Shown here: piece after piece, positions 1 through 10,405 of the stretch
Numbering within the stretch: the first letter of the stretch is position 1
Layout of the letters: every line of letters starts with the position of its first letter
Source of the DNA: an uncultured Aquimarina sp.
GTDB taxonomy: Bacteria > Bacteroidota > Bacteroidia > Flavobacteriales > Flavobacteriaceae
Assembly (NCBI GenBank): GCA_947496355.1
Contig: CANMCO010000005.1
Coordinates: forward strand, 124,001 to 188,000
Length of the DNA: 64,000 bases
Direction of reading: 5' to 3'
The notes under the pieces: model-generated
Databases searched by the model: none
Told to the model about the DNA's origin: nothing
Seen by the model: the letters and a program-made list of their open reading frames with translations, nothing else
Translations under genes and position numbers: made by a program

Positions 1-1187
1 ACAATTCTTCCGTTTTGATCAAAAAGAGCAGAACCAGAAGATCCTTTTTCCGTCACACCAATATCCCAGTCGGCAATATTCCATATTTCTGTAGTAGGAT
101 TTCCGTTAAAATTTACAGTTCCTTTTGAAGGAGATTGGTTATCTCTACAGACTTTCATGATATCTCCAGAAGGATGATGGATACCCACCACAAAATCTGG
201 TGTTTGCCCCGTTCTATCCCATCCAGCCCATTCTAAATCCCAGGAATCATCAAGTCCTCCGTCTAAGGTAAGTAATTTCATATCAGATTCTGAATTAGAA
301 GCCAAAAGCGTAGCACCGCTGGTTGTTTGATTAACCGTAGCATCAGGACTACTGTCAACCGTTGCGCAAGAAGGACTTGGGCTTATCCAATTAAATCTAA
401 AGGCCCAGGTAGCTGTTGACCCAGAATCACAATGATTCGCCGTTAAAAAATAAGGAGCCTTATCATTGTTTGTATTATTAATTAACGTTCCTGAACAAAC
501 AAACCCATTGAGAATAATAAAACCAACTGATTTTTTCAACTTGTCTTTTAATGAATCAAAATCTCCTCCAACAGAACAATCTACATCTTGATTGCAGTCT
601 CCTGAATCACCTAATGCTTTTTGCTGTATTTCGGCATCTGTAATTGATCGATATCCATGTACTACTTTTGCTATATTTAGCTTTCCTTGTCCTGAAACAG
701 CAGCCGGTTCATGATATTCTACCCATAGATTACTCCCTTGAACAAGCCATGTACCCAACATTTCGTCAGGCCTGTTAAAAATATTCGTGTATGCTCCTAA
801 TAAATCCGTTCTATCATTATTATATAAATAAACAGATGCTCCTCTAGGAACTTTGTATGCATCAAAAACAACATTTAGCGTTTTTGCATCTTTGGATACA
901 ATGTTAATTCTCCATATTCTATTTCCATTTGATAAGTTTTCCCATACGCCATCCTCAAATCCTAGATCAACATTAAACTCATGACCAAACCTAAAGGGTA
1001 TTTCTCTTTTTAAATCATTAACGGCATCTTCTGCTTTGATTTTACTTAAATCAAAACCTTTCATAACCACGGGAGCAACACTTTTTTTATTTTGTATTTG
1101 CCAACTTAACGGCTCTCCTTTATTAGTGATTTGAGCACCTATAGTGCCTACAAAAAACAATATCATTACTAAAACATTATATCTCAC
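1..1187 (-). CDS. Secreted trypsin-like (lysyl endopeptidase-type) serine protease, C-terminus cut by window edge
   Basis: The reading frame is open from a GTG at 1187 to the window edge, about 395 codons. The first 19 residues form a signal peptide ending in GTIGAQ. An in-frame ATG at 1166 would leave only a stub of it, so I prefer the GTG; an in-frame stop lies two codons upstream. The chymotrypsin-fold triad is visible: His in LTANHCDS, Asp in MKLLTLDGG and Ser in EKGSSGSALFD, with several cysteines. The fold and the TANHC/GSSGSA motifs fit secreted lysyl-endopeptidase-like proteases of Bacteroidota, which often carry a T9SS sorting domain at the C-terminus; that part lies outside the window. 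Specificity for lysine is not shown. Confidence 0.85.
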   Translation of the reverse strand, partial: MRYNVLVMILFFVGTIGAQITNKGEPLSWQIQNKKSVAPVVMKGFDLSKIKAEDAVNDLKREIPFRFGHEFNVDLGFEDGVWENLSNGNRIWRINIVSKDAKTLNVVFDAYKVPRGASVYLYNNDRTDLLGAYTNIFNRPDEMLGTWLVQGSNLWVEYHEPAAVSGQGKLNIAKVVHGYRSITDAEIQQKALGDSGDCNQDVDCSVGGDFDSLKDKLKKSVGFIILNGFVCSGTLINNTNNDKAPYFLTANHCDSGSTATWAFRFNWISPSPSCATVDSSPDATVNQTTSGATLLASNSESDMKLLTLDGGLDDSWDLEWAGWDRTGQTPDFVVGIHHPSGDIMKVCRDNQSPSKGTVNFNGNPTTEIWNIADWDIGVTEKGSSGSALFDQNGRI

Positions 1188-1297
1188 TATCTATTATTTT
1201 TTTTCTAAATCTAATTTAACTTTTAAAGATACTTCAATATCAAAATAAAACTATTAATTTCCCATTTGAAATTTTTTAACCAAAATTTGACTTTCAA

Positions 1298-3046
1298 ATG
1301 TCCATAAATATAGAGTCTAATCCTTTAATTGACAAACTTCCTCCACATTTAAAGCAATTCATAAAGCCACAAAATTATGAAGAGTATACTGCAATTGACC
1401 AAGCAGTATGGCGATATGTGATGAGAAAAAACATTGCTTCACTTAGTAAAGTTGCACATGATTCTTATTTAAACGGGCTTAAAAAAACTGGTATTTCTAT
1501 TGATCAAATACCCAGTATGTATGGGATGAATAGAATCCTAAAAGAAATTGGTTGGGCTGCTGTAGCGGTTGATGGTTTTATCCCACCTAATGCTTTTATG
1601 GAGTTTCAGGCGTATAATATTCTTGTAATTGCCTCAGATATAAGACAACTGGAAAACATAGAATACACTCCTGCTCCAGATATTATTCATGAAGCTGCAG
1701 GACATGCACCTATTATCGCAAATCCTGATTATGCAGAATACTTAAGACGTTTTGGAAAAATAGGCTGCAAAGCCATTTCTTCAAAAAAAGACTATGAAAT
1801 GTATGAGGCGGTGCGCACCCTTTCAATTTTGAAGGAAGCTCACGACACCACACAAAAAGAGATAGATAATGCAGAAAAAAGAGTAGAAGAACTTCAAAAC
1901 AAAAAGGAAGAACCTTCAGAAATGGCCTTAATTCGTAACCTTCATTGGTGGACCGTAGAATATGGCTTAATTGGGTCAACAGAAAACCCGAAAATTTACG
2001 GCGCAGGATTACTTTCTTCTATAGGTGAAAGTGAATGGTGTATGACTGATAATGTAAAAAAATTACCGTATACTCCGGATGCTGCTTATCAGGATTTTGA
2101 TATTACAAAACCTCAACCTCAGCTATTTGTTACTCCTGATTTCGCATACTTATGCCAGGTATTAGAAGAATTTGCCCATACAATGGCCTTACGTAAGGGA
2201 GGGCATCGAGGGCTTGCCAAGTTAATCGAATCCGGAAATTTGGGAACTATTGAACTTAGTACTGGCTTACAAATTTCTGGAGTTTTTACTCGTATGATCA
2301 AAAATGAGGATAACGAAGTTATTTATTTTGAAACCGAAGGCCCAACTGCTCTTTCATTTAGGGAGAAAGAACTTATTGGTCATGGGATTAAGACGCACAC
2401 TAATGGTTTCAGGTCTCCACTTGGGAAATTAAAAGGGATTAATCTTGCTATAGAAAATATGTCTCCTCGAGACTTGAAAGCGTATAACTTTTATGATGGA
2501 GAATACATAGAATTTGAATTCGAAAGTGGGATTACAATAGCTGGAACAAATGTTACTGGAATGCGAAACATCCAAGGAGAGCTTATTTTGATACAGTTTA
2601 GCGAATGTACTATCAGATATAAAGAAGAAGACCTTTTCAAACCAGAATGGGGTACTTTTGATCTTGCTGTAGGAAAAGAAATTGCATCTGCCTTTTCTGG
2701 TCCAGCCGATGACAACTCATTTGATTTGGTTACACATAAACCTTCTTCCACTACCAAAACACGAACATATTCTACTACTCAAAAAGAGTTGCATTCTTTA
2801 TACGAATCTGTAAAAAACATAAGAGATGGAGCCAATACCAAATTTTCTTTGGAAGCTGTTTTTGATATTTTAGAAAAAGATCATCCTAAAGATTGGCTAT
2901 TGCCAATAGAAATCTATGAACTAGTTTATGACAGAGATGAAAAATTTGCTTCACAGATTCTGAAACATCTAGACAACATAAAACTAAAGAACCCTAAAGT
3001 CAGTCATTTAATAAAAAGTGGATTGGAAATTATTGCAATTAATTAA
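1298..3046 (+). CDS. Aromatic amino acid hydroxylase (phenylalanine 4-monooxygenase family)
   Basis: 582 residues. The non-haem iron site of pterin-dependent aromatic amino acid hydroxylases is visible: HEAAGH with H131 and H136, and the third ligand E221 in WWTVEYGL. Members oxidise Phe (or Tyr/Trp) using tetrahydrobiopterin and O2. The catalytic core ends near residue 330. The remaining ~250 residues have no motif I recognise and make the protein about twice the length of proteobacterial PhhA (260-300 residues); long versions appear normal in Flavobacteriia. Its stop overlaps the end of the convergent GSCFA gene by 4 bases. folE (GTP cyclohydrolase I, first step of pterin synthesis) is also in this window but 38 kb away. 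Substrate choice among Phe/Tyr/Trp is not decided by what I can see. Confidence 0.9.
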   Translation: MSINIESNPLIDKLPPHLKQFIKPQNYEEYTAIDQAVWRYVMRKNIASLSKVAHDSYLNGLKKTGISIDQIPSMYGMNRILKEIGWAAVAVDGFIPPNAFMEFQAYNILVIASDIRQLENIEYTPAPDIIHEAAGHAPIIANPDYAEYLRRFGKIGCKAISSKKDYEMYEAVRTLSILKEAHDTTQKEIDNAEKRVEELQNKKEEPSEMALIRNLHWWTVEYGLIGSTENPKIYGAGLLSSIGESEWCMTDNVKKLPYTPDAAYQDFDITKPQPQLFVTPDFAYLCQVLEEFAHTMALRKGGHRGLAKLIESGNLGTIELSTGLQISGVFTRMIKNEDNEVIYFETEGPTALSFREKELIGHGIKTHTNGFRSPLGKLKGINLAIENMSPRDLKAYNFYDGEYIEFEFESGITIAGTNVTGMRNIQGELILIQFSECTIRYKEEDLFKPEWGTFDLAVGKEIASAFSGPADDNSFDLVTHKPSSTTKTRTYSTTQKELHSLYESVKNIRDGANTKFSLEAVFDILEKDHPKDWLLPIEIYELVYDRDEKFASQILKHLDNIKLKNPKVSHLIKSGLEIIAIN

Positions 3047-3990
3047 AAATTCATAAAAGGATATTCTTCCTGAAGTTTACTCTTTTTTGATTCCATTTTT
3101 TTTAAGAACGAGATATGTTGATCACTGTCTGGGTTAAATGCCCTATGCGATAATCCCTTCTGAATTTCTTCAACCCTAATCATCGTTTTCTTAGTTTCTT
3201 CAGAAATCCATACTTCAGAAAAGCGTTCCCAAATATATTGGATCGCTGTATCACTGGGATGAACCATATCCGCATTATAAAATCGATAATCCCTAAGTTC
3301 ATCCATCATAATTTCATACGACGGGAAATAGCTAAGATTCGGGCCAGATTCCAACACCTTATGAACGGCCTCTATTAGACAAGACTTACTCCTATTATTC
3401 TCTACAAATCCATCTTTAATATGTCTTACCGGAGAGATTGTAAATATGATTTGGGCAGAGGCATTAAGACTTCTTATCATATGAATACAGTTATGAAGAC
3501 ATTGATCAATTTCTGGAATCGATAATAATTCTTTGTCAAACTCTTTCTGAGGGATTTTATGGCAATTTGCTACCACCATATCCAATGCTTTTAAACGATA
3601 TACCCATGCCGTTCCTAAGGTGATACAAACATGCGTTGCAGACTCAATCTTCTTTTTAGCAGAATGCAGCCCTTCATTTAAACTTCGAAGTAAAATATCC
3701 TTATCCCTATTACTTAAAGAAGAATGTGCATCAAAACAATGCCATTGTTCATTAAAGTTAAATAAATCCGTTTCGGTATATTGTTCTCCTTGGGTTGCCA
3801 TCCATAAAAATGTTTCTACGGCTTTAGGGTGAAAAAGTATCCCAAAAGGGTTTATATAATTTTTGAATTTATAATACTCAAATTTTTCACCAACATTCTC
3901 TGTAAAACAGGAGCCCAGCATGAATACTTCGGATCCATAATCAATTTTAGGTTCCTTTGATCGTAATGGTATTTTAGTTTGTAGATTCAT
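3043..3990 (-). CDS. GSCFA domain-containing protein
   Basis: 315 residues. The family signature MLGSCFTENVG is at residues 24-34 and a VHPSDTAIQY motif lies near the C-terminal third. GSCFA proteins resemble SGNH/GDSL hydrolases, with Ser in the first motif and Asp/His in the late HPSD motif, but their substrate is unknown to me. No signal peptide is visible. It follows alaS on the same strand with a 58-base gap and could be co-transcribed with it. Confidence 0.85.
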   Translation of the reverse strand: MNLQTKIPLRSKEPKIDYGSEVFMLGSCFTENVGEKFEYYKFKNYINPFGILFHPKAVETFLWMATQGEQYTETDLFNFNEQWHCFDAHSSLSNRDKDILLRSLNEGLHSAKKKIESATHVCITLGTAWVYRLKALDMVVANCHKIPQKEFDKELLSIPEIDQCLHNCIHMIRSLNASAQIIFTISPVRHIKDGFVENNRSKSCLIEAVHKVLESGPNLSYFPSYEIMMDELRDYRFYNADMVHPSDTAIQYIWERFSEVWISEETKKTMIRVEEIQKGLSHRAFNPDSDQHISFLKKMESKKSKLQEEYPFMNF

Positions 3991-4048
3991 AAATCTATTG
4001 CCACCAAATCTAAATTCAAAGTAAGATTTGATGTTTGTAACTTAAGTA

Positions 4049-6679
4049 TTATTTCAAATATTGTTTAGCATTCTCAAGCGCCTCTGCAATACCGGCTGGA
4101 TTCTTACCTCCTGCAGTTGCGAAAAATGGTTGGCCTCCACCTCCACCTTGGATATACTTTCCAAGTTCACGAACCACTTGGCCCGCATTTAATTTTTTCT
4201 CTTCGACTAAATTCTTAGAAACATAACAAGATAATAATGCTTTGCCATTTTGTTCTGTTGCGAACACGATAAAAACATTTTCTACCTCCCCTCCTAATTC
4301 AAACGACAGGTCTTTAATTCCGGCAGCATCCAAATCAATGTTTTTTGCTAAAAAATTAATTCCGTTCACATCTTCAAATTGAGATTTAAGATCTCCTTTT
4401 AGGTTTTTGGCCTTATCCTTAAGCAGTATTTCAATCTGTTTTTTCAGGCTGGTATTTTCTTCTTGTATCGATTTAATAGCTTTAATAGGGTCTTTGGTTT
4501 TAAGAACCGCTTTTACCTCTCCATAAGCTTCAGACTGAGTTGTGAAAAAATCTTTTGCTGCATCACCAGTAATAGCCTCAATTCTTCTTACCCCTGCTGC
4601 AATTGCACTTTCTGATGTAATCTTAAAATGCCAAATACTACCTGTGTTTTGAACATGCGTACCACCACACAACTCCATAGATTCTCCAAATCGAATTGCT
4701 CTCACACTATCCCCATATTTTTCTCCAAACAGGGCTATTGCTCCTTCTGCAATTGCTTGATCATAAGAAATACTACGCCGTTCTTCTAGCGGAAGTTGCT
4801 CCCGGATTCTAGCATTCACAAAATCTTCTACTTCTTTTAGCTCCTCTGTAGATACTTTGGCAAAATGAGAAAAATCAAATCGTAAATTACCGCTATGTAC
4901 CATCGACCCCTTTTGCTCTACATGAGTTCCTAGAATTGTTCGCAATGCCTGATGCATTAGATGAGTTGCCGTATGATTAGAAGCTGATCGTGAGCGTTGT
5001 TTTTTATCTACCACAGCAGTTAATGTTTCATTGATATGCTTGGGCAGATTCTTCGTGAAATGAATGATAAGATTATTCTCTTTTTTAGTGTCTATAATAT
5101 ACACAACATCTCCATTAGGCACTTCCAGATATCCCTTATCTCCAACTTGTCCTCCACCTTCTGGATAAAAAGGTGTTTTATCAAAAACGAGCTGATATAA
5201 TTCTCCATCCTTTTTACTTTTTATTTTTCGGTATCGGGTAACTTTAACATCAGAAGAAAGGCTATCATAACCTATAAAGCCCTCGGTCGTGCTATCCAGT
5301 AATATTTCCCAATCACCTGTAGAAACTTGAGATGCTGCTCTTGATCTGTCTTTCTGCTTTTGCAGTTCGGTTTCAAAACCTTTTTCATCTAACTCATATC
5401 CTTGCTCGCTTAGAATTAAAGCAGTAAGATCTATAGGGAAACCGTATGTATCATATAACTCAAATGCCTTCTCTCCAGAAACCATTTTCCCTTTTGTCTT
5501 TTTTATCACACTATCCAACAACACCAGTCCTTGATCTAATGTCCTTAGAAAAGAATTTTCTTCTTCCTTGATTACATTAACAATTAGATTTTTTTGGGCT
5601 TTCAATTCTGGAAAAGCACTACTCATTTGTTTACTCAATGTCTCTACCAGCTTATAGATAAAAGGTTCTTTGGTATCCAGGAATGTAAATCCGTATCTAA
5701 TTGCTCTTCTTAAAATTCTTCTGATTACGTAACCTGCTCCGGTATTACTTGGCAATTGCCCATCTGCTATTGAAAAAGCAACAGCTCTTACATGGTCTGC
5801 AATTACACGTATCGCCACACTTACTTTCCCATCTTCATTGGCTGGCAAACTATCTTTGTCATATGTAGAATTCGTAATCGTTTCTATCTCCCTGATGAGC
5901 GGAGTAAAAACATCAGTATCATAATTTGATTTTACATCCTGTAATACCATACAAAGACGTTCAAACCCCATACCAGTATCCACATGTTGAGCAGGTAACT
6001 TTTCTAATGATCCATCTGCTTTTCTATTAAACTGCATAAAAACAAGGTTCCAGATTTCTACAACTTGAGGATGATCTGCATTTACCAAGTCACGCCCAGG
6101 GGTTTTAGCTTTTTCTTCATCAGAACGAATATCAACATGGATTTCTGAACAAGGTCCGCAAGGTCCCTGGTCTCCCATTTCCCAGAAATTATCTTTCTTG
6201 TTTCCCATAATAATACGATCCTCTGGTACAATAGCTGTCCAAAGATCATATGCTTCCTGATCCATTTCCAGGTTTTCATCTTTTGCTCCTTCAAAAACAG
6301 AAACGTATAGTATATCTTTATTTATACCATATACTTCGGTAAGTAATTCCCAAGCCCATTGAATTGCCTCTTTTTTAAAATAATTTCCAAAACTCCAGTT
6401 TCCCAGCATTTCAAACATCGTATGGTGATAAGTATCCATCCCAACTTCTTCGAGATCATTATGCTTACCACTTACTCTAAGACATTTTTGCGTATCTGTA
6501 AGGCGGTTATTTTTTGGTGTGCCATTTCCCAAAAAGAATTCTTTAAACTGGTTCATCCCTGCATTAGTAAACATTAAAGTAGGATCATCTTTAATTACCA
6601 TAGGCGCAGATGGCACAATATCATGTTTTTTGGATTTAAAAAACTGTAAAAACTGATTTCTGATTTCTTGGGATTTCAT
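4049..6679 (-). CDS. alaS: Alanine--tRNA ligase
   Basis: 876 residues, the usual full length. The N-terminal catalytic domain starts [20 protein letters not shown]. The editing domain carries the zinc-binding HTATH (H569, H573) and CGGTH (C671, H675) motifs, and the C-Ala end has the Gly-rich [15 protein letters not shown] stretch. It charges tRNA(Ala) with alanine and clears mischarged Ser/Gly. It is divergent from the M23 peptidase gene at 6887, an arrangement I believe is common in Flavobacteriaceae. Confidence 0.98.
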   Translation of the reverse strand: MKSQEIRNQFLQFFKSKKHDIVPSAPMVIKDDPTLMFTNAGMNQFKEFFLGNGTPKNNRLTDTQKCLRVSGKHNDLEEVGMDTYHHTMFEMLGNWSFGNYFKKEAIQWAWELLTEVYGINKDILYVSVFEGAKDENLEMDQEAYDLWTAIVPEDRIIMGNKKDNFWEMGDQGPCGPCSEIHVDIRSDEEKAKTPGRDLVNADHPQVVEIWNLVFMQFNRKADGSLEKLPAQHVDTGMGFERLCMVLQDVKSNYDTDVFTPLIREIETITNSTYDKDSLPANEDGKVSVAIRVIADHVRAVAFSIADGQLPSNTGAGYVIRRILRRAIRYGFTFLDTKEPFIYKLVETLSKQMSSAFPELKAQKNLIVNVIKEEENSFLRTLDQGLVLLDSVIKKTKGKMVSGEKAFELYDTYGFPIDLTALILSEQGYELDEKGFETELQKQKDRSRAASQVSTGDWEILLDSTTEGFIGYDSLSSDVKVTRYRKIKSKKDGELYQLVFDKTPFYPEGGGQVGDKGYLEVPNGDVVYIIDTKKENNLIIHFTKNLPKHINETLTAVVDKKQRSRSASNHTATHLMHQALRTILGTHVEQKGSMVHSGNLRFDFSHFAKVSTEELKEVEDFVNARIREQLPLEERRSISYDQAIAEGAIALFGEKYGDSVRAIRFGESMELCGGTHVQNTGSIWHFKITSESAIAAGVRRIEAITGDAAKDFFTTQSEAYGEVKAVLKTKDPIKAIKSIQEENTSLKKQIEILLKDKAKNLKGDLKSQFEDVNGINFLAKNIDLDAAGIKDLSFELGGEVENVFIVFATEQNGKALLSCYVSKNLVEEKKLNAGQVVRELGKYIQGGGGGQPFFATAGGKNPAGIAEALENAKQYLK

Positions 6680-6810
6680 GAATTCTATTATATTGCTATT
6701 TATTTTAAAAAATCAAACAATTACCTGTTAAACAGTGTTTTAAATGCGATTTTCACATAAAACATAGTATTGATATTTGTCAGTTTTTTCTACACTTTGC
6801 AACATTTTAC

Positions 6811-6818
6811 TATATTTG
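6811..6818 (+). promoter_or_regulatory. Candidate -7 element (TATATTTG) for the M23 peptidase gene
   Basis: TATATTTG matches the Bacteroidota -7 consensus TAnnTTTG and lies 69 bases before the ATG at 6887. No good TTTG is found 19 bases upstream, so support is partial. Confidence 0.4.
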
Positions 6819-6886
6819 TTGCGTTGTCTTGTCTAAAAACAAGACTTTTTTGGTTGATATCCTGCAAAAATAGCATATTTTAGATT

Positions 6887-7864
6887 ATGTCAAAGGTTAA
6901 ATATTACTATGATAGTGAGACGCTTTCTTATCGCAGAATAGAGCAGAAGAAAGGACGTAAATTTGGTTTAGCGGCTATAGGTATTATTGGTACCTTCCTA
7001 GCTGGTTTTATCCTTCTTTTGATATACTTAAACATCCCTCAACTAGAGACTCCTAAGGAAAAAGCATATCGTAGAGAACTTGAAAATATGCAACTACAGT
7101 ATGATTTAATGAATAAAAGATTGCAGCGTGATGAAGATATCTTAAACGAGATCGCTGAGCGTGATGACAATATATATCGTCTTTATTTTGGAGCGCAACC
7201 TATTCCTGAAGAATTACGTAATGCAGGATTTGGAGGAGTTAATCGTTATAAAAACTTGGAAGGCTTTGATAATTCTGAAATGATTATCGAGAGTAGTGAG
7301 CGAATAGATAAATTAACCAAACAGATTGTTGTTCAATCAAAATCTCTTGACGAAATAGCAAATCTTGCCGAACAAAAAGAAGAACTATTAGCAACAATCC
7401 CTGCTATTCAGCCAATACAAAATTCTGACTTAAAACGTATGGCTTCTGGTTACGGATGGAGAAGTGATCCGTTTACCAAAGCTAGAAAATTTCATTATGG
7501 TATGGATTTTTCTGCTCCAACCGGAACACCAATATATGCATCTGGTAATGGTGTTGTAAAAAGAGCTGATGCAAACTCTACAGGATATGGTAGACACATA
7601 CGTATTGATCATGGCTTCAATTATGTAAGTCTATATGCACATTTAAGCAAATACAATGTAAAAAAAGGGCAAAAGGTCAAGCGTGGTGATGTTATTGGCT
7701 ATGTTGGAAATACAGGAAGATCAGTGGCTCCACATCTGCACTATGAGATTTTTAAAGATGGCAAAAAAATCAACCCTAGAAACTTCTATTATGGAAGTTT
7801 AACACCAGAAGAATTCGCTGAGATGCTTAAAGCATCTAATCTAATCAATGAAACTTTAGACTAA
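6887..7864 (+). CDS. M23 family (LytM-type) murein endopeptidase, membrane anchored
   Basis: 325 residues. A single membrane segment lies at about 28-50, followed by a predicted coiled coil (about 55-190) rich in Glu/Gln/Lys. The C-terminal LytM domain has zinc ligands H203 and D207 in HYGMD and H283/H285 in HLHYE. Such proteins cut peptidoglycan cross-links or, when degenerate, activate amidases; here the ligands are intact, so activity is expected. It starts a co-directional run (CapA-like, MerR, LemA, two TPM proteins), with 6 bases to the next gene. Confidence 0.93.
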   Translation: MSKVKYYYDSETLSYRRIEQKKGRKFGLAAIGIIGTFLAGFILLLIYLNIPQLETPKEKAYRRELENMQLQYDLMNKRLQRDEDILNEIAERDDNIYRLYFGAQPIPEELRNAGFGGVNRYKNLEGFDNSEMIIESSERIDKLTKQIVVQSKSLDEIANLAEQKEELLATIPAIQPIQNSDLKRMASGYGWRSDPFTKARKFHYGMDFSAPTGTPIYASGNGVVKRADANSTGYGRHIRIDHGFNYVSLYAHLSKYNVKKGQKVKRGDVIGYVGNTGRSVAPHLHYEIFKDGKKINPRNFYYGSLTPEEFAEMLKASNLINETLD

Positions 7865-7870
7865 ACATCA

Positions 7871-8977
7871 ATGCGCAAAATACTTCTTCTTGTTATCATT
7901 TTTGGTTTCAGTAGTACAATTCAGGCCCAAAAATATTCAAAAGAAGTAATCGATTCGATGTATTCCATCGCTCTAATTACTAAAGAAAAATTAGCAAAGC
8001 CTAAGCAAATTAAAATCATGGCCGTGGGTGACATCATGATGGGAACAAATTTTCCAAATGACAGCTACCTCCCCCCAAAAGGCAAAGGTCCTTTTGATGA
8101 TGTAAATGTTGTTTTAAAACAAGCAGACATCCTTTTTGGAAACCTGGAAGGTACACTCACAGATGAAGGTGAAAATGCCAAAAGATGTTCTGATCCATCA
8201 AAATGCTACTCTTTTAGATCACCAGAGATATATGGGGAATATCTTGAAGAAACTGGGTTTGATGTAATGAGTATTGCCAACAATCATATTGGTGATTTTG
8301 GAGAAATCGGGATTAAAAATACTTCCAAAACTCTTGAAAAGCATAATATCGCTTATGCCGGAGTATTTGCACAACCTTCAACAATTTTTGAAAAAAATGG
8401 GATTACTTATGGATTTTGTGCTTTTGCGCCAAACAAAGATTGCATAAAAATTCATAACTTAACCAAAGCAAAGAAAATCGTACAAGAGCTTAAACAAAAA
8501 GTAGATATTGTTATTGTTTCTTTTCATGGTGGTGCCGAAGGTCTTAAACACACGCATGTAACCAGGAAAACAGAACGATTTTATGGCGAGGATCGAGGAA
8601 ACGTATATCTTTTTGCTCACACAGTGATTGATGCTGGAGCAGATATGGTTATAGGGCACGGCCCTCATGTTTCTAGAGCTTTTGAAGTTTATAAAAACAA
8701 GTTTATTGCATATAGCTTAGGTAATTTTTGCACCTATTCAAGGTTTAATTTAAGTGGAATTAAAGGATATGCGCCTATTGCAGAAATTGAAATTGATCTT
8801 GAAGGAAATTTTATTAAAGGGAAACTTCATTCTGCTAAACAAATAGATGAAGTATACCCATTTATAGATGAGAAAAAAAGAGCGTTGAAAGAAATCAAGA
8901 AACTTACTGAAGAAGATTTCCCCGAGAGCAAGCTCTTTTTTGATGAAGATGGAAGTTTTACACAACAAAAAGAGTAG
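7871..8977 (+). CDS. CapA-like (poly-gamma-glutamate synthesis type) metallophosphatase family protein
   Basis: 368 residues with a signal peptide (MRKILLLVIIFGFSSTIQAQ). The CapA/PgsA metallophosphoesterase-like fold shows in VGDIMMGTNFP, LFGNLEGTLTDEG, SIANNHIGDFGE and VIGHGPHVSR. CapA-type proteins take part in polyglutamate capsule work in Firmicutes. Here no capBC genes are near, so the role is probably different and unknown. It lies in the envelope-related run between the M23 peptidase and the MerR regulator, whose apparent early start overlaps its 3' end. Confidence 0.85.
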   Translation: MRKILLLVIIFGFSSTIQAQKYSKEVIDSMYSIALITKEKLAKPKQIKIMAVGDIMMGTNFPNDSYLPPKGKGPFDDVNVVLKQADILFGNLEGTLTDEGENAKRCSDPSKCYSFRSPEIYGEYLEETGFDVMSIANNHIGDFGEIGIKNTSKTLEKHNIAYAGVFAQPSTIFEKNGITYGFCAFAPNKDCIKIHNLTKAKKIVQELKQKVDIVIVSFHGGAEGLKHTHVTRKTERFYGEDRGNVYLFAHTVIDAGADMVIGHGPHVSRAFEVYKNKFIAYSLGNFCTYSRFNLSGIKGYAPIAEIEIDLEGNFIKGKLHSAKQIDEVYPFIDEKKRALKEIKKLTEEDFPESKLFFDEDGSFTQQKE

Positions 8978-8981
8978 TATT

Positions 8982-9311
8982 ATGTATGTAAACTTACCAA
9001 AAAAGATGTATTATGGTATTGGCGAAGTTGCCGAAGCATTTGATGTTAATGCTTCTTTAATTCGTTTTTGGGAAAAAGAGTTCGATATTCTGAAACCTAA
9101 AAAAAATGCCAAGGGTAATCGAAAATTCACTCCAGAAGACATTAAAAATCTTGAATTGATTTATCACTTGGTCAAGGAACGTGGATTTACGCTAGAGGGA
9201 GCCAAAATTCATCTTAAAGAACAAAAACAAGAAGCGCTTGACAGTTTTGATATTATTCGCAAACTAGAATCTATAAAAGGTCAACTTCTTAAAATCAAAG
9301 AACAGCTTTAA
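8982..9311 (+). CDS. MerR family transcriptional regulator
   Basis: 109 residues from the ATG at 8982. An upstream in-frame ATG at 8940 would add 14 residues overlapping the previous gene, and homology-like sequence begins only at YYGIGEVAEAF, so I chose the later start. The MerR winged helix is clear (GEVAEAFDVNASLIRFWEKEFDILKPKKNAKGNRKFT), followed by a short dimerisation helix and no effector domain. Its target is unknown. Gene order beside LemA and TPM suggests a shared envelope function. Confidence 0.9.
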   Translation: MYVNLPKKMYYGIGEVAEAFDVNASLIRFWEKEFDILKPKKNAKGNRKFTPEDIKNLELIYHLVKERGFTLEGAKIHLKEQKQEALDSFDIIRKLESIKGQLLKIKEQL

Positions 9312-9343
9312 GCCCGTAATGGGCATCTAATATATTTAAAATT

Positions 9344-9967
9344 ATGAAAAAAGGACTTTTTGCCGGATTAGGATGTCTGGGAATACTAATAATAGGAGTA
9401 TTGGCGATTGTAGTTATCGGCGCTATAATGGCATATAGTTTTAATAATAAAGCTGTTGTCTTACAAGAAGACGCTAAAACTGCTTGGTCAAATGTAGAAA
9501 GTGCTTACCAAAGACGTAGTGATCTTATCGGGAACTTGGTAAAAACAGTACAAGGTGCCGCAGATTTTGAACGCACAACCCTAAAAGAAGTAATTGAAGC
9601 TAGATCCAAAGCTACTTCGGTTAATATAGACCCTAGCAATATTACTCCGGATCAAATGGCTCAATTTCAACAAGCACAAAGCGGGTTGACATCTGCTCTA
9701 TCCAGATTATTGGTTACTGTAGAGCGCTATCCTGATCTAAAAGCCAATCAAAACTTTCTAAATTTACAAACACAATTAGAAGGAACAGAAAATCGAATTA
9801 ATGTAGAGCGTAACCGCTATAACGAACAAGTCGGGGTGTACAATAAGCATATAAAGATTTTCCCTAACTCCTTTTTTGCCGGAATGTTTGGTTTTAATGA
9901 AATGGCAAGATTTGAAGCTGATGAAGGTACAGAAAAAGCACCAGATGTAGATTTTGATTTTAAATAA
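9344..9967 (+). CDS. LemA family protein
   Basis: 207 residues. An N-terminal membrane segment (about 6-30) is followed by a helical LemA domain with the hallmark AWSNVESAYQRRSDLIGNLV and a run of coiled helices. LemA proteins are membrane-anchored with unknown biochemical function and usually sit next to TPM-domain proteins, as here. It ends one base before the next ORF starts, so it is likely translated together with the two TPM genes. Confidence 0.93.
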   Translation: MKKGLFAGLGCLGILIIGVLAIVVIGAIMAYSFNNKAVVLQEDAKTAWSNVESAYQRRSDLIGNLVKTVQGAADFERTTLKEVIEARSKATSVNIDPSNITPDQMAQFQQAQSGLTSALSRLLVTVERYPDLKANQNFLNLQTQLEGTENRINVERNRYNEQVGVYNKHIKIFPNSFFAGMFGFNEMARFEADEGTEKAPDVDFDFK

Positions 9968-10405
9968 ATGTCAAAAGTAGAAGATTTTCTCACCGCAGAT
10001 CAGGAACAACAAATTGTTGCTGCGATCCGCCATGCAGAAAAAACTACCTCAGGAGAAATACGTGTACACCTTGAAAAACATACCGATTTGGATGTTTTGG
10101 ATAGAACCCGAGAACTATTTCATTCACTTAAAATGGACAATACCATCCAACGCAATGGTGTACTAATTTATGTTGCTGTAGAGGATCATAGATTCGCCAT
10201 TTATGGGGATCAAGGTATTAATGATGTTGTTGCAAATGACTTTTGGGAATGCACAAAAGATGCAATTCTAAGCCAATTTAAAGAAGGTGATTTTACTCAG
10301 GGATTAATCGACGGTATTCTTAGAGCGGGAGAACAATTACAAAAATATTTCCCATGGGATCATGGTGACACCAACGAACTTTCAGACGAAATCTCAAAAG
10401 GATAA
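9968..10405 (+). CDS. TPM domain protein without signal peptide
   Basis: 145 residues. The TPM (YgcG/Psb32-like) domain fills the protein: QIVAAIRHAEKTTSGEIRVHLEK at the start and VYVAVEDHRFAIYGDQGIND-type core strands. It lacks both a signal peptide and a membrane segment, unlike the following paralogue, so it probably acts in the cytoplasm or peripherally. It is directly abutted by LemA upstream and the next TPM gene downstream. Function is unknown. Confidence 0.85.
   Translation: MSKVEDFLTADQEQQIVAAIRHAEKTTSGEIRVHLEKHTDLDVLDRTRELFHSLKMDNTIQRNGVLIYVAVEDHRFAIYGDQGINDVVANDFWECTKDAILSQFKEGDFTQGLIDGILRAGEQLQKYFPWDHGDTNELSDEISKG

Noticed and set aside
6799..6822. GCAACA...TGTTGC inverted repeat upstream of the M23 gene
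   Set aside because: The spacing is 12 bases rather than 3, and no metal-related gene follows, so I do not count it with the metal operators.
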